From Sphingopyxis sp. GW247-27LB (GTDB lineage: Bacteria > Pseudomonadota > Alphaproteobacteria > Sphingomonadales > Sphingomonadaceae), in assembly GCF_002277025.1 (NCBI RefSeq), contig NZ_NIWD01000006.1:151737-203335 (forward strand): a DNA stretch of 51,599 bases, written 5' to 3'. Below are positions 29,157 to 37,547 of this stretch, piece after piece. The position numbers and the translations under genes are program-made. Every line of letters begins with the position of its first letter. Position 1 is the stretch's first letter. Below the pieces are notes generated by a model, which saw only the letters and a program-made list of their open reading frames with translations, made no database searches and had not been told where the DNA came from.

Positions 29157-30035
29157 CTACATGCCAACCATCCCCGCCCGCTCGACCAGCCAGTCCGCGA
29201 ACACCCGCTCGGCCGCCCGCTCCGCTCGCGCCAGCGGCCGCGTCAGCCAATAGGCCCCGACGTCGACCTCGCAAGCAAAGGGCTGCACCAGCCGCCCGTC
29301 GGCGAGTTCGGGCTCGAACATCGCCGCGGGCGCCAGCGCGACGCCCTCGCCCAGCAGCGCCGCCTGCACCATGATGATCGAGGTGTCGAACTGCGCCCCG
29401 CGCGCCGCGACCGGCGGCACTCCCGCGGCGGCGAACCACGCCGGCCAGTCCTGCGCGCGATAGGAGCGGAGCAGCGGCCAGCGCGCGAGGTCGGCGGGAT
29501 GGTGCAACGTGTCGGCGATCGCGGGCGCGCAGAGCGGCGTCATCGGCGCGTCCATCACCCGCACCGCCTCGACGCTGCGCCACGCGCCGTCGCCGAAGCG
29601 GATCGACAGGTCGAGGCTGTCGGTCGAGGGGTCGGGCTTGTTGTTGTTGGTGAGCAGCCGCAGCTCGATATGCGGAAAGCGCCGCCGGAAATCGGGAAGC
29701 CGGCGCATCAGATGCCCCGCCGCGAAGGTGCCGACAACGCCGACCGTCAGCAGTTCGCGCGCCACCCCGCCGCGCACCAGGTCGATCCCCTGCTCGATCC
29801 GCGCGAGCGCGTCGGCGACCGTCGGCGCGAGCAGCAGCCCCTCGTCGGTCAGCACCAGGCCGCGCGAGGTGCGATGGAACAGACTCTTGCCCAGCCAGGC
29901 TTCGAGCGCCTTGATCTGGTGGCTCACCGCCGCCTGCGTGACGAACAATTCCTTCGCCGCCTCGGTAAAGCTCGCCTGCCGCGCCGCCGCGTCGAAGGCG
30001 CGCAGCAGGTTGAGCGAGATTTCGGTGATCGCCAT
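29157..30035 (-). CDS. LysR-type regulator (AmpR/GcvA-like)
   Basis: A 292-aa regulator. The N-terminal winged helix-turn-helix (LLRAFDAAARQASFTEAAKEL, recognition helix VTQAAVSHQIKALE, then LFHRTSRGLVLTDEG) is characteristic of the GcvA/AmpR branch. The remainder is the periplasmic-binding-like effector domain. It is divergent from the class A beta-lactamase 110 bases away, the classic ampR-bla arrangement, so it probably senses a cell-wall intermediate and controls the lactamase and itself. It converges on the repeat element after the holin. Confidence 0.92.
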   Translation of the reverse strand: MAITEISLNLLRAFDAAARQASFTEAAKELFVTQAAVSHQIKALEAWLGKSLFHRTSRGLVLTDEGLLLAPTVADALARIEQGIDLVRGGVARELLTVGVVGTFAAGHLMRRLPDFRRRFPHIELRLLTNNNKPDPSTDSLDLSIRFGDGAWRSVEAVRVMDAPMTPLCAPAIADTLHHPADLARWPLLRSYRAQDWPAWFAAAGVPPVAARGAQFDTSIIMVQAALLGEGVALAPAAMFEPELADGRLVQPFACEVDVGAYWLTRPLARAERAAERVFADWLVERAGMVGM

Positions 30036-30045
30036 ATCGCTTGCC

Positions 30046-30058
30046 TTAGAAAATCTAA
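30046..30058. promoter_or_regulatory. T-N11-A LysR box between regulator and beta-lactamase
   Basis: TTAGA-AAA-TCTAA is a perfect palindrome that fits the T-N11-A rule for LysR-family binding. It lies 10 bases upstream of the regulator start and 87 bases before the lactamase start, where divergent autoregulation is expected. Binding is inferred. Confidence 0.65.
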
Positions 30059-30145
30059 TGCCCCTTCTGACCTAACATCGCTTGGACGCAAGACCGAACT
30101 GGCGAAATATCGCCTCGCCAACCCAAGCCCATGAGGAATATCGAT

Positions 30146-31102
30146 ATGACCATCGCTTCGCTGTCGCGCCGCCGCCTGCTCTCGCTCGCCCCCGCCGCGG
30201 GCTTCGCGGGCTGGACCCTGCTGTCGGGCTGCACCCCCGAGGCGAGCGACGCGCCGGCGAAGCAGCCGCAAAAGCCCGACCCGATCGCCGGGCGCCTTGC
30301 GGCGCTCGAAAAGCAGTCCGGCGGCCGGCTCGGCGTCGCCTTCCTCGATCCGGCGAGCGGGCGGACGACGGGGCATCGCGCCGACGAGCGCTTCGCGCTC
30401 TGCTCGACCTTCAAATGGCCGCTGTCGGCGGTGGTGCTGAAGGCGATCGACGAGGGCAAGCTGACGCTCGACCGGCGCGTTCCCTATGGCAAGGCCGATC
30501 TGCTGCCGAACTCGCCCGTCACCCAGAAGAATGTCGCCAAGGGCGGCATGACCGTCGCCGAACTGATGGAGGCGACGATCACCGCGAGCGACAACGCCGC
30601 CGCCAATTTGCTGTTGCCGCTCGTCGGCGGGCCCGAGGCGGTGACGCGCCAGTTCCGCGCCTGGGGCGACCCGGTGACGCGCCTCGATCGCGCCGAGCCG
30701 CACCTCAACCTCGTCGGCGAAGGCGAGGTGCGCGACACGACCACCCCCGCCGCCATGACCGCGCTGCTGCGCACCACCCTCCTCGGCGATGCGCTCAGCC
30801 CCGCCTCGCGGACGCGGCTGATCGATTGGGGCGTCGCGACCACGACCGGTCCCCAGCGCCTGCGCGCCGGCCTGCCCGCGGGCTGGCGGATCGGCCACAA
30901 GACCGGCACCGCGATGGCGCCCGGCATGATGAACAAATATAATGACATCGCGATCGCCTTCCCGCCGAAAGGCGCGCCGCTGCTGATCGCCGCCTATTAT
31001 GAAGGCCCGGTCGCCACCGACGCCATGCGCGATGCGGATCAGGCCGTCCTCGCCGCCGTCGGCCGCCTCGCCGCCGAATGGGCGGAAGGACCGCCCTCAT
31101 AG
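30146..31102 (+). CDS. Class A beta-lactamase with Tat/lipoprotein signal
   Basis: A 318-aa serine beta-lactamase that hydrolyses beta-lactam rings in the periplasm. All class A motifs are present: S-T-F-K at 87-90, S-D-N at 148-150, E-P-H-L-N at 184-188 (general-base Glu) and K-T-G at 252-254; a Cys precedes the catalytic Ser, as in several carbapenemase lineages, though a second Cys partner is not obvious. The N-terminus has a twin-arginine run (SRRRLL) and a lipobox LLSGC (Cys29), so it may be a Tat-exported lipoprotein. ATG 30146 is taken because GAGGA precedes it; ATG 30131 lacks a ribosome site. It is divergently paired with a LysR regulator. Confidence 0.93.
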   Translation: MTIASLSRRRLLSLAPAAGFAGWTLLSGCTPEASDAPAKQPQKPDPIAGRLAALEKQSGGRLGVAFLDPASGRTTGHRADERFALCSTFKWPLSAVVLKAIDEGKLTLDRRVPYGKADLLPNSPVTQKNVAKGGMTVAELMEATITASDNAAANLLLPLVGGPEAVTRQFRAWGDPVTRLDRAEPHLNLVGEGEVRDTTTPAAMTALLRTTLLGDALSPASRTRLIDWGVATTTGPQRLRAGLPAGWRIGHKTGTAMAPGMMNKYNDIAIAFPPKGAPLLIAAYYEGPVATDAMRDADQAVLAAVGRLAAEWAEGPPS

Positions 31103-31120
31103 CGGAACGTCATAAAACAA

Positions 31121-31208
31121 CCGTTCGCCCTGAGCTTGTCGAAGGGCCGTTCTTTCTTTCTGCGCCGCAAGAAGAAGAACGGTGCTTCGACAGGCTCAGC
31201 ACGAACGG
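31121..31208. repeat. Long imperfect inverted repeat, bidirectional terminator candidate
   Basis: Arms 31121-31160 and 31171-31208 are reverse complements with a few mismatches and contain the TGAGCTTGTCGAAGG / CTTCGACAGGCTCAGCA motif, a dispersed repeat frequent in sphingomonad intergenic regions. It fills the gap between the convergent beta-lactamase and alaS stops. Confidence 0.82.
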
Positions 31209-31221
31209 AACTGGAGAAGGA

Positions 31222-33882
31222 TTACGCCGCCAGCGCCGCCTTGACCGCAGCGACCGCCGCATCGGCCGCGCCGCCATCCGGCCCGCCGCCCTGCGCCATG
31301 TCGGGCCGTCCGCCGCCGCCCTGTCCGCCGAGCGCCGCGACCGCGGCCTTGACGAGATCGACGGCATTGTGGCTGCCGGTCGCGTCGTCGGTCACCCCGA
31401 CCGCGACCGAGGCGCGGCCGTCGTTGACCGCGACGAGCATCGCGACGCCGCTGCCGACCTGCTTCTTGAGCCCGTCGACCGTGCCGCGAAGCTCCTTGGG
31501 GTCGAGCCCGTCGACGACCTGCGCCAGAAAGGCCGTATCGCCGACCTTTTCGACCGCCGGGCCGCTCGCCGCGCCCGCGCCGCCGCCCCCAGAACCGCTA
31601 AGCGCCAGCGCCTTCTTCGCCTCGGCGAGTTCGCGCTCGGCCTTCTTGAGCGCGTCGGCCAGTTGCGCGACGCGCGCCGGCACCTCGTCGGGCGAGGTCT
31701 TGAGCGCCGCCGCCGCGGCCTTCAGCGCGTCGTCGCGGCCATTGAGCCACGCCCGCGCCGCTTCGCCGGTCAGTGCCTCGATGCGCCGCACCCCCGACGA
31801 GACCGCGCTTTCGCTGACGATCTTGAGCAGCGCGATGTCGCCGAGCGCGCGGACGTGCGTGCCCCCGCACAGCTCGACCGAATAGCTTTTGTCATCGGCC
31901 TGCCCCATGCTGAGCACGCGCACCTCGTCGCCATATTTCTCGCCGAACAGCGCCATCGCCCCCGCCGCGATCGCATCGTCGGGGGTCATCAGCCGCGTCG
32001 ACACCTGTTCGTTGCCGCGGATCTGCGCGTTCACCTCGGCTTCGATGTCGGCGATCTCATCGGCGGTCAGCGCCTTGGGATGCGAAAAGTCGAAGCGCAG
32101 CCGGTCCTCGGCGACGAGGCTGCCCTTCTGCGTCACATGCCCGCCGAGCCGGCCCCGCAGCGCGGCGTGCAGCAGGTGGGTCGCGCTGTGGTTGGCGCGG
32201 ATGCGGTCGCGCCGCGCGGCGTCGACGGTGAGCTGCACCGTGTCGCCGACCTTCAGCGTCCCCGCCTCGAGCTTCGCCTGATGCGTATGCAGGCGGCCGA
32301 GCGGCTTGCCGGTGTCGCTGACCGCGGCCTTCGCGCCCTCCAGCGTCGCGATCGTCCCCGCATCGCCCATCTGGCCGCCGCTCTCGCCATAGAAGGGCGT
32401 CTGGTTGGTCAGCACGACGACCTCGTCGCCGGCCTCGGCTTCGTCGACCGGCTTGCCGTCCTTGACGAGCGCGATCACCGTGCCTTCGCCCGCGGTCGCG
32501 CCATAGCCGGTGAATTCGGTGCTGCCGTTCGCTTCGGCGAGGTCGAACCAGATTTCGTCCGACGCCTTTTCGCCGCTGCCCTTCCACGCCGCGCGCGCCG
32601 CCGCCTTCTGCTGCGCCATCGCGGCGTCGAATCCGTCGCGGTCGACCGCGATGCCCTGCGCGCGCAGCGCGTCCTCGGTCAGATCATAGGGAAAGCCGAA
32701 GGTGTCGTAGAGCTTGAACGCGACGTCGCCGGGCAGCGTCGCCCCCTCGCCCATTCCCACCGTCGCCTCGTCGAGCAGCCGCAGCCCCTTGTCGAGCGTC
32801 TGGCGGAACTTCGTCTCCTCGCGTTCGAGCGTCTCGGCGATCAGCGGCTGGGCGCGGATCAGCTCGGGATAGGCGGCGCCCATCTCGGCGGTCAGCGCGG
32901 GCAGCAGCCGGTACATCAACGGATCCTTCGCGCCGAGCAGGTGTGCGTGGCGCATCGCGCGGCGCATGATCCGCCGCAGCACATAGCCGCGCCCTTCGTT
33001 CGACGGCAGCACCCCGTCGGCGACGAGGAAGCTCGACGCGCGAAGGTGATCGGCGATCACGCGGTGGCTCGCCTGGGTCGCGCCCTCGGCCGGAACGCCG
33101 GTCAGTTCGACCGATGCCGCGATCAGCGCCTTGAAGGTGTCGGTGTCGTAATTGTCGTGGACGCCCTGCAGCACCGCCGCGACGCGTTCGAGCCCCATGC
33201 CGGTGTCGATGCTCGGCCGCGGCAGGTCGACGCGCTCGCCGCCGGGAAGCTGCTCATACTGCATGAACACGAGGTTCCAGATCTCGACGAAGCGGTCGCC
33301 GTCCTCCTCGGGCGATCCCGGCGGGCCGCCCCAGATATGATCGCCATGATCGTAGAAGATCTCGCTGCACGGCCCGCACGGCCCGGTGTCGCCCATCGAC
33401 CAGAAATTGTCGCTGGTCGGGATGCGGATGATCCGGCTTTCGGGCAGTCCCGAGATCTTCTTCCACAGGTCGAACGCCTCGTCGTCGGTGTGATAGACGG
33501 TCGCGGTCAGCTTCTCCGCCGGCAATCCCCATGTCTTGGTGATCAGCGTCCAGGCGTGATGGATCGCCTGTTCCTTGAAATAGTCGCCGAAGGAGAAATT
33601 CCCCAGCATTTCAAAGAAGGTATGGTGGCGCGCGGTGAAACCGACATTGTCGAGATCGTTGTGCTTGCCGCCGGCACGGACGCATTTCTGCGACGAGGCC
33701 GCGGTGCTGTAGGGGCGCTTTTCCAGCCCCGTGAAGACATTCTTGAACGGCACCATGCCCGCGTTGACGAACATCAGCGTCGGGTCGTTGTGCGGCACCA
33801 GCGGCGCCGACGGCTCGATATGATGGCCCGCGCCCGCGAAATAGTCGAGGAAAGAGCGGCGAATGTCGTTGGTCGATGTCAT
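31222..33882 (-). CDS. alaS: Alanyl-tRNA synthetase
   Basis: An 886-aa class II synthetase that charges tRNA-Ala and edits mischarged Ser and Gly. The N-terminal catalytic core has [13 protein letters not shown] and [23 protein letters not shown], followed by the tRNA-binding domain. The editing domain has [11 protein letters not shown] and [12 protein letters not shown] (zinc ligands His, His, Cys, His). The C-terminal coiled coil and oligomerisation (C-Ala) domain includes [13 protein letters not shown]. Length and order are normal. recA lies a few genes away, as in other alphaproteobacteria, with three small genes between them. Confidence 0.98.
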   Translation of the reverse strand: MTSTNDIRRSFLDYFAGAGHHIEPSAPLVPHNDPTLMFVNAGMVPFKNVFTGLEKRPYSTAASSQKCVRAGGKHNDLDNVGFTARHHTFFEMLGNFSFGDYFKEQAIHHAWTLITKTWGLPAEKLTATVYHTDDEAFDLWKKISGLPESRIIRIPTSDNFWSMGDTGPCGPCSEIFYDHGDHIWGGPPGSPEEDGDRFVEIWNLVFMQYEQLPGGERVDLPRPSIDTGMGLERVAAVLQGVHDNYDTDTFKALIAASVELTGVPAEGATQASHRVIADHLRASSFLVADGVLPSNEGRGYVLRRIMRRAMRHAHLLGAKDPLMYRLLPALTAEMGAAYPELIRAQPLIAETLEREETKFRQTLDKGLRLLDEATVGMGEGATLPGDVAFKLYDTFGFPYDLTEDALRAQGIAVDRDGFDAAMAQQKAAARAAWKGSGEKASDEIWFDLAEANGSTEFTGYGATAGEGTVIALVKDGKPVDEAEAGDEVVVLTNQTPFYGESGGQMGDAGTIATLEGAKAAVSDTGKPLGRLHTHQAKLEAGTLKVGDTVQLTVDAARRDRIRANHSATHLLHAALRGRLGGHVTQKGSLVAEDRLRFDFSHPKALTADEIADIEAEVNAQIRGNEQVSTRLMTPDDAIAAGAMALFGEKYGDEVRVLSMGQADDKSYSVELCGGTHVRALGDIALLKIVSESAVSSGVRRIEALTGEAARAWLNGRDDALKAAAAALKTSPDEVPARVAQLADALKKAERELAEAKKALALSGSGGGGAGAASGPAVEKVGDTAFLAQVVDGLDPKELRGTVDGLKKQVGSGVAMLVAVNDGRASVAVGVTDDATGSHNAVDLVKAAVAALGGQGGGGRPDMAQGGGPDGGAADAAVAAVKAALAA

Positions 33883-33957
33883 GCGCGCGAATTAGGGATT
33901 TTATCGGAATGCGACAAGCGCGGAAACAGGATCGATTAACGGAATCCGGTACCGGCG

Positions 33958-34557
33958 TCAGAAAGCGGTCGCGATCCCCTTGCCCAGATAGCAGGGAAGC
34001 TGGTGGAGGACGTCCGCCTTGGGCACCCCGTCCTCCATCATGTCGGGCGGGACCTCCGACACGTCGGTGCGAACGACGGTGAAGGGCGCAGCAGGTTCGG
34101 CGCGGTGGACGACGACATAGCCGCAATCCATCGTCCCGTCCTTGCGGTCGCCGCGAAAGTCGAAGGCGGCATAGACGCCGGGCGGCTGCCCCGCGGGGTC
34201 GAGATACCAGCTCAGCCGCACGATGCGGATCGTTCCGTCGGCCCACAGCGCGGCGCGCTTGCGCAGGTTCATCTCCCATTCGAGCCGCGGGCTCGACGCC
34301 TGCAGCGACAGGCGGAGCATGGCATAGGCTGCGTCATAGTCACGCTTGGCAAGCGCCGCCGTATAGGCGGCGAACCGGTCGATAGCGCCTTCCTCGTCGG
34401 GCGCGGCGGGGGTGAACGTCCTGCCCTCGGGCGCGATGACGTCGCGTTCGACCTCGGGCCCGACTTGCGGCGGCGCCGCGAACGCAGCGCCCGCGATACC
34501 GAGAAGGGCAGCGGCCAGCGCGATCCGGCGAACGGCGAAACGCCGCTCAATAGCCAT
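33958..34557 (-). CDS. Periplasmic DUF4019-like protein
   Basis: A 199-aa exported protein. A signal peptide (residues 1-27, cleavage after AFA) precedes a domain with AIDRFAAYTAALAKRDYDAAYAML, then R-L-E-W and WADGTIRIVRLSWY, resembling the DUF4019 fold in which two strand-helix units flank a tryptophan-rich segment. Two Cys near the C-terminus (DCGYVV, LPCYL) could pair. The ATG lies inside the end of the GST gene (11-base overlap), suggesting translational coupling. The function is unknown and the family assignment is moderate. Confidence 0.75.
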   Translation of the reverse strand: MAIERRFAVRRIALAAALLGIAGAAFAAPPQVGPEVERDVIAPEGRTFTPAAPDEEGAIDRFAAYTAALAKRDYDAAYAMLRLSLQASSPRLEWEMNLRKRAALWADGTIRIVRLSWYLDPAGQPPGVYAAFDFRGDRKDGTMDCGYVVVHRAEPAAPFTVVRTDVSEVPPDMMEDGVPKADVLHQLPCYLGKGIATAF

Positions 34558-35173
34558 AATAGGCCCCGCCTTTCTCGCGCGCGCGCCGCCACGCCGGGCG
34601 GTCGTGGCACATGTTCACGAACCCGGCCAGTCCGGGATAACGCGGCGCCATGCCCTGCATCACCGCGATCTCGGCGGGAAAGCTCAGCATGACGTCGGCC
34701 GCCGACAGGGCGTCGCCGACGAAGTGGCCGCTCGGGCGGAGCCGGCTTTCCATATAGGCGAAATGCGACTCGAGTTGCTGGGTGATCCGCGCCTCGAGCG
34801 GCGCCGCCGCCGCGCCGAGCCGCGCGGTGTAGACGCGCAGCAGGATCGGCGTCATCGCCGACCCTTCGGCGAAATGTATCCATTCGAGGTGGCGGATATG
34901 ATCGTCGGTGCCGCGTTCGGGGACGAGAGAACCGCCACCGTGGCGCTCGCAGAGATATTCGACGATCGCCCCCGATTCGGTGATCACCCGGCCGTCATCC
35001 TCGATCACCGGCGACTTGCCCAGCGGATGCACCGCGAGCAGCTCGGGCGGCGCGAGGTTGGTCTCCGGATCGCGATCGTAATATTTGATCTCGTAAGGCG
35101 CGCCGATTTCCTCGAGCAGCCACAGGATGCGCTGCGAACGGCTGTTGTTGAGATGGTGGACGATCAGGCTCAT
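34547..35173 (-). CDS. Glutathione S-transferase family protein
   Basis: A 208-aa protein with the GST fold. The N-terminal thioredoxin-like domain has SRSQRILWLLEEIGAPYEI and KSPVIEDDGRVITESGAIVEYL (the SNAIL-type glutathione-contact motif as ESGAI). The C-terminal helical domain has LSAADVMLSFP, the capping box region. The substrate is not predictable. It precedes and overlaps the DUF4019-like gene, forming a two-gene unit. GAGAGCGCA lies upstream of ATG 35173. Confidence 0.9.
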   Translation of the reverse strand: MSLIVHHLNNSRSQRILWLLEEIGAPYEIKYYDRDPETNLAPPELLAVHPLGKSPVIEDDGRVITESGAIVEYLCERHGGGSLVPERGTDDHIRHLEWIHFAEGSAMTPILLRVYTARLGAAAAPLEARITQQLESHFAYMESRLRPSGHFVGDALSAADVMLSFPAEIAVMQGMAPRYPGLAGFVNMCHDRPAWRRAREKGGAYYGY

Positions 35174-35287
35174 TGCGCTCTCCTGGGCTCGCGTCGGGTT
35201 GAATAGCGGTTTGGAGCGGACCCGCCCAAAAGGAAAGATGGTTCGCAGAATCCGCTATGTCGAGTGGGATTGCCGAACGCGTTACCG

Positions 35288-35689
35288 TCAACCCTCGCGC
35301 GTTCGCGGCATCCAGAGCCGGGAAAAGACAGCGCGATCATGCCAGGCCAGCGACGCGAACCAGATGGGCCATATGCTGCCCCAGAGGAGTTTGCCGGTCA
35401 GGAACCAGTGGAAACCCGCAATGACAACGATCGAGGGACCGAGCAGGATCAGGCCGACCGGAGCGCTCCGCTCGAACAGCAAGGCGCCGCCGCCCGCCAG
35501 CATCGTGCCGATGATCAGCGGATTCATGAACCCCGTCCTGTCGAGCGCCGATGCGAAGTCGCTGGCCGCCGCCATGGTTTCGGGCGGATTCTGTCCGCCG
35601 AACTGAACGATCACCATCAAGGGCGCGTAGAGGAAGAACAGGCCGAACAATATCCGCGCAGCGGCCCACCCCCGGTTCGTCCATCGCAT
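35288..35689 (-). CDS. DoxX-like four-span membrane protein
   Basis: A 133-aa integral membrane protein with four hydrophobic segments (about 8-28, 52-68, 73-90, 97-118). The ARILFGLFFLYAP opening and the short loop containing TGFMNPLIIGT are reminiscent of the DoxX/DUF6041-like superfamily. ATG 35689 is chosen because a usable AAGGA lies upstream and the membrane segments begin there; the frame remains open further upstream without conserved features. The function is unknown. Confidence 0.7.
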   Translation of the reverse strand: MRWTNRGWAAARILFGLFFLYAPLMVIVQFGGQNPPETMAAASDFASALDRTGFMNPLIIGTMLAGGGALLFERSAPVGLILLGPSIVVIAGFHWFLTGKLLWGSIWPIWFASLAWHDRAVFSRLWMPRTREG

Positions 35690-36001
35690 GGCGTGATCCT
35701 TCCGCGCCGGTTCTTGCCACAGCTCGCGCGCGTCTGCCAGCGATCGGGCGCTTCGTCGGGCTCTCCGCAATTGCGCTAGGACATGGAGCGTGTTGCGCGG
35801 GTCATCCCCGCCCGAATCCAGTCCAGCGCCGACTTCGCAAGGGTTTGGATTTTCAGAACGGATCAACGGCGGGCGGGCCGACCTGCGAGAGGGAGAGAGC
35901 AGGTCCAAGGGGCATGGGGCCCGCCGCCGTCGGCCAGCCGGTCAGGAGGGGCGGGACCGGCCGGATGGCGAGGGTCGGGATCGCGCGGCGATCCCGACGC
36001 C
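35690..36001. other. Gene-free stretch between DoxX-like gene and recA
   Basis: 312 bases with no supported coding sequence. It contains the putative promoter of the DoxX-like gene and, at its right end, the recA hairpin. Short open frames here have no ribosome site or conserved features. Confidence 0.6.
35974..35998 (-). terminator. recA terminator hairpin
   Basis: A perfect 11-bp stem (GTCGGGATCGC / GCGATCCCGAC) with a 3-base loop starts 3 bases after the recA stop codon. It lacks a T tract on the minus strand, as many high-GC terminators do. Confidence 0.7.
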
Positions 36002-37081
36002 TTAGATGTCGTCGTCGCCCTCGTCGTCGGGGCCGGTCATCATTTCCTCGGCCACCGCGTCGGTGCGGCCGCGGATCGCTGTTTCGAGCCGTGTCATCAG
36101 TTCGGGGTTTTCGGTGAGGAAGGTCTTCGCATTCTCGCGACCCTGCCCGATGCGGATCGAGTCATAGCTGAACCAGGCGCCCGATTTCTCGACGAGCCCG
36201 GCCTTGACGCCGAGGTCGAGAATCTCACCGATCTTGGAAATGCCCTGCCCGTACATGATGTCGAATTCGACCTGTTTGAACGGCGGCGCGACCTTGTTCT
36301 TGACCACCTTGACGCGCGTCGTGTTGCCGACGATCTCGTCGCGGTCCTTGATCTGGCCGGTGCGGCGGATGTCGAGGCGGACCGAGGCATAGAATTTGAG
36401 CGCGTTGCCGCCCGTCGTGGTTTCGGGATTGCCGTACATCACGCCGATCTTCATGCGCAGCTGGTTGATGAAGATCACCATGCAGCGCGAACGGCTGATC
36501 GAGCCCGTCAGCTTGCGCAGGCTCTGCGACATCAAACGCGCCTGAAGCCCGACATGGCTGTCGCCCATCTCGCCCTCGATCTCGGCACGCGGCACCAGCG
36601 CCGCGACCGAGTCTACGACGAGGATGTCGATCGCGTTCGACCGCACCAGCGTGTCGACGATTTCGAGCGCCTGTTCACCGGTGTCGGGCTGCGACACGAT
36701 CAGTTCGTCGATATCGACCCCCAGCTTCTTCGCGTAGACGGGGTCGAGCGCGTGTTCGGCATCGACGAACGCCGCGGTGCCGCCGGTCTTCTGCGCCTCG
36801 GCGATCGCATGCAAGGCCAGCGTGGTCTTGCCCGAGCTTTCGGGCCCATAGATTTCGATGACGCGCCCGCGCGGCAGTCCGCCGACCCCCAGCGCGATGT
36901 CGAGCCCGAGCGACCCGGTCGAGATTGCCTCGACCTGCATCGCCTCCTTCGAGCCCAGCTTCATCACCGAGCCCTTGCCGAAAGCGCGGTCGATCTGCGC
37001 CAATGCGGCGTCGAGCGCCTTCTGCCTGTCCGTTCCGTTCACTGATTTCCCCGATTCGACGAGTGACAATTGTCCGGCCAT
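36002..37081 (-). CDS. recA: Recombinase RecA
   Basis: A 359-aa recombinase for homologous strand exchange and for activating LexA self-cleavage. Walker A is in GPESSGKTT, Walker B in [15 protein letters not shown], and the L1/L2 loops ([32 protein letters not shown]) are intact. The C-terminus is acidic ([10 protein letters not shown]). Length is typical for alphaproteobacteria. An SOS box GTTC-N7-GTTC lies 77-91 bases upstream. It is followed by a strong hairpin and appears monocistronic. Confidence 0.99.
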   Translation of the reverse strand: MAGQLSLVESGKSVNGTDRQKALDAALAQIDRAFGKGSVMKLGSKEAMQVEAISTGSLGLDIALGVGGLPRGRVIEIYGPESSGKTTLALHAIAEAQKTGGTAAFVDAEHALDPVYAKKLGVDIDELIVSQPDTGEQALEIVDTLVRSNAIDILVVDSVAALVPRAEIEGEMGDSHVGLQARLMSQSLRKLTGSISRSRCMVIFINQLRMKIGVMYGNPETTTGGNALKFYASVRLDIRRTGQIKDRDEIVGNTTRVKVVKNKVAPPFKQVEFDIMYGQGISKIGEILDLGVKAGLVEKSGAWFSYDSIRIGQGRENAKTFLTENPELMTRLETAIRGRTDAVAEEMMTGPDDEGDDDI

Positions 37082-37157
37082 TACCGTCCCTTTCCTGCTC
37101 TAGAGCGAAGGCAGAAGCATCGCAACGCCCGACCTCTGTACGGCATTTGTTCTCAAA

Positions 37158-37172
37158 GAACAAGAGGGGAAC
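37158..37172 (-). promoter_or_regulatory. SOS (LexA) box of recA
   Basis: On the minus strand GTTCCCCTCTTGTTC fits GTTC-N7-GTTC, the alphaproteobacterial LexA consensus, upstream of recA. It is followed by TTTGAGAACAA, giving an additional overlapping inverted pair GTTC-N5-GAAC (37150-37161). Confidence 0.85.
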
Positions 37173-37193
37173 ATGTGATATCGCGATGCCGGG

Positions 37194-37547
37194 CTATTCG
37201 CCGAAGAAATCCTTCAGAACCGCCTCGATCTCGCTGAGCCGGAACGGCTTCGACACCAGCTGGCGGTGCGCGTGCGCGGGCGGGATCACGTCGCCGCCGC
37301 CCGAGGTGAAGGCAAAGGGGATGTCGCGCTCGGCTAGCGCGTCGGCGACGGGCCAGCCCTTGGTCTCGCCGAGGTTGATGTCGATGAGCGCCGCCGCGAC
37401 CGGCTCCGCGTCGATGATCGCGAGCGCGTCCTCGACCGCGGCGGCCTGCGCCGGTTCGGGAAAGCCGAGGGCGTCGAACATATCGGCCAGCATCATGCCG
37501 ATCAGCACGTCGTCCTCGACGAGGAGGATCAGGCGATCATCCGTCAT
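37194..37547 (-). CDS. Single-domain response regulator overlapping cckA
   Basis: A 117-aa CheY-like receiver without output domain. The acidic pair E11-D12-D13, the acceptor Asp56 in AALIDINLG, the Thr/Ser in FAFTSGGG and Lys100 in VSKPF are all present, so it should be phosphorylated. The start lies inside the end of the upstream hybrid kinase gene (11-base overlap), implying co-translation. It is shorter than CtrA and not a close match to CpdR in its loops. It could act as a phosphate sink or divert phosphate from CckA; that role is inferred. Confidence 0.87.
   Translation of the reverse strand: MTDDRLILLVEDDVLIGMMLADMFDALGFPEPAQAAAVEDALAIIDAEPVAAALIDINLGETKGWPVADALAERDIPFAFTSGGGDVIPPAHAHRQLVSKPFRLSEIEAVLKDFFGE

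Noticed and set aside
31078..33939. A 953-aa plus-strand frame opposite alaS
   Set aside because: alaS is complete with all motifs on the minus strand. The plus-strand frame has low complexity only.
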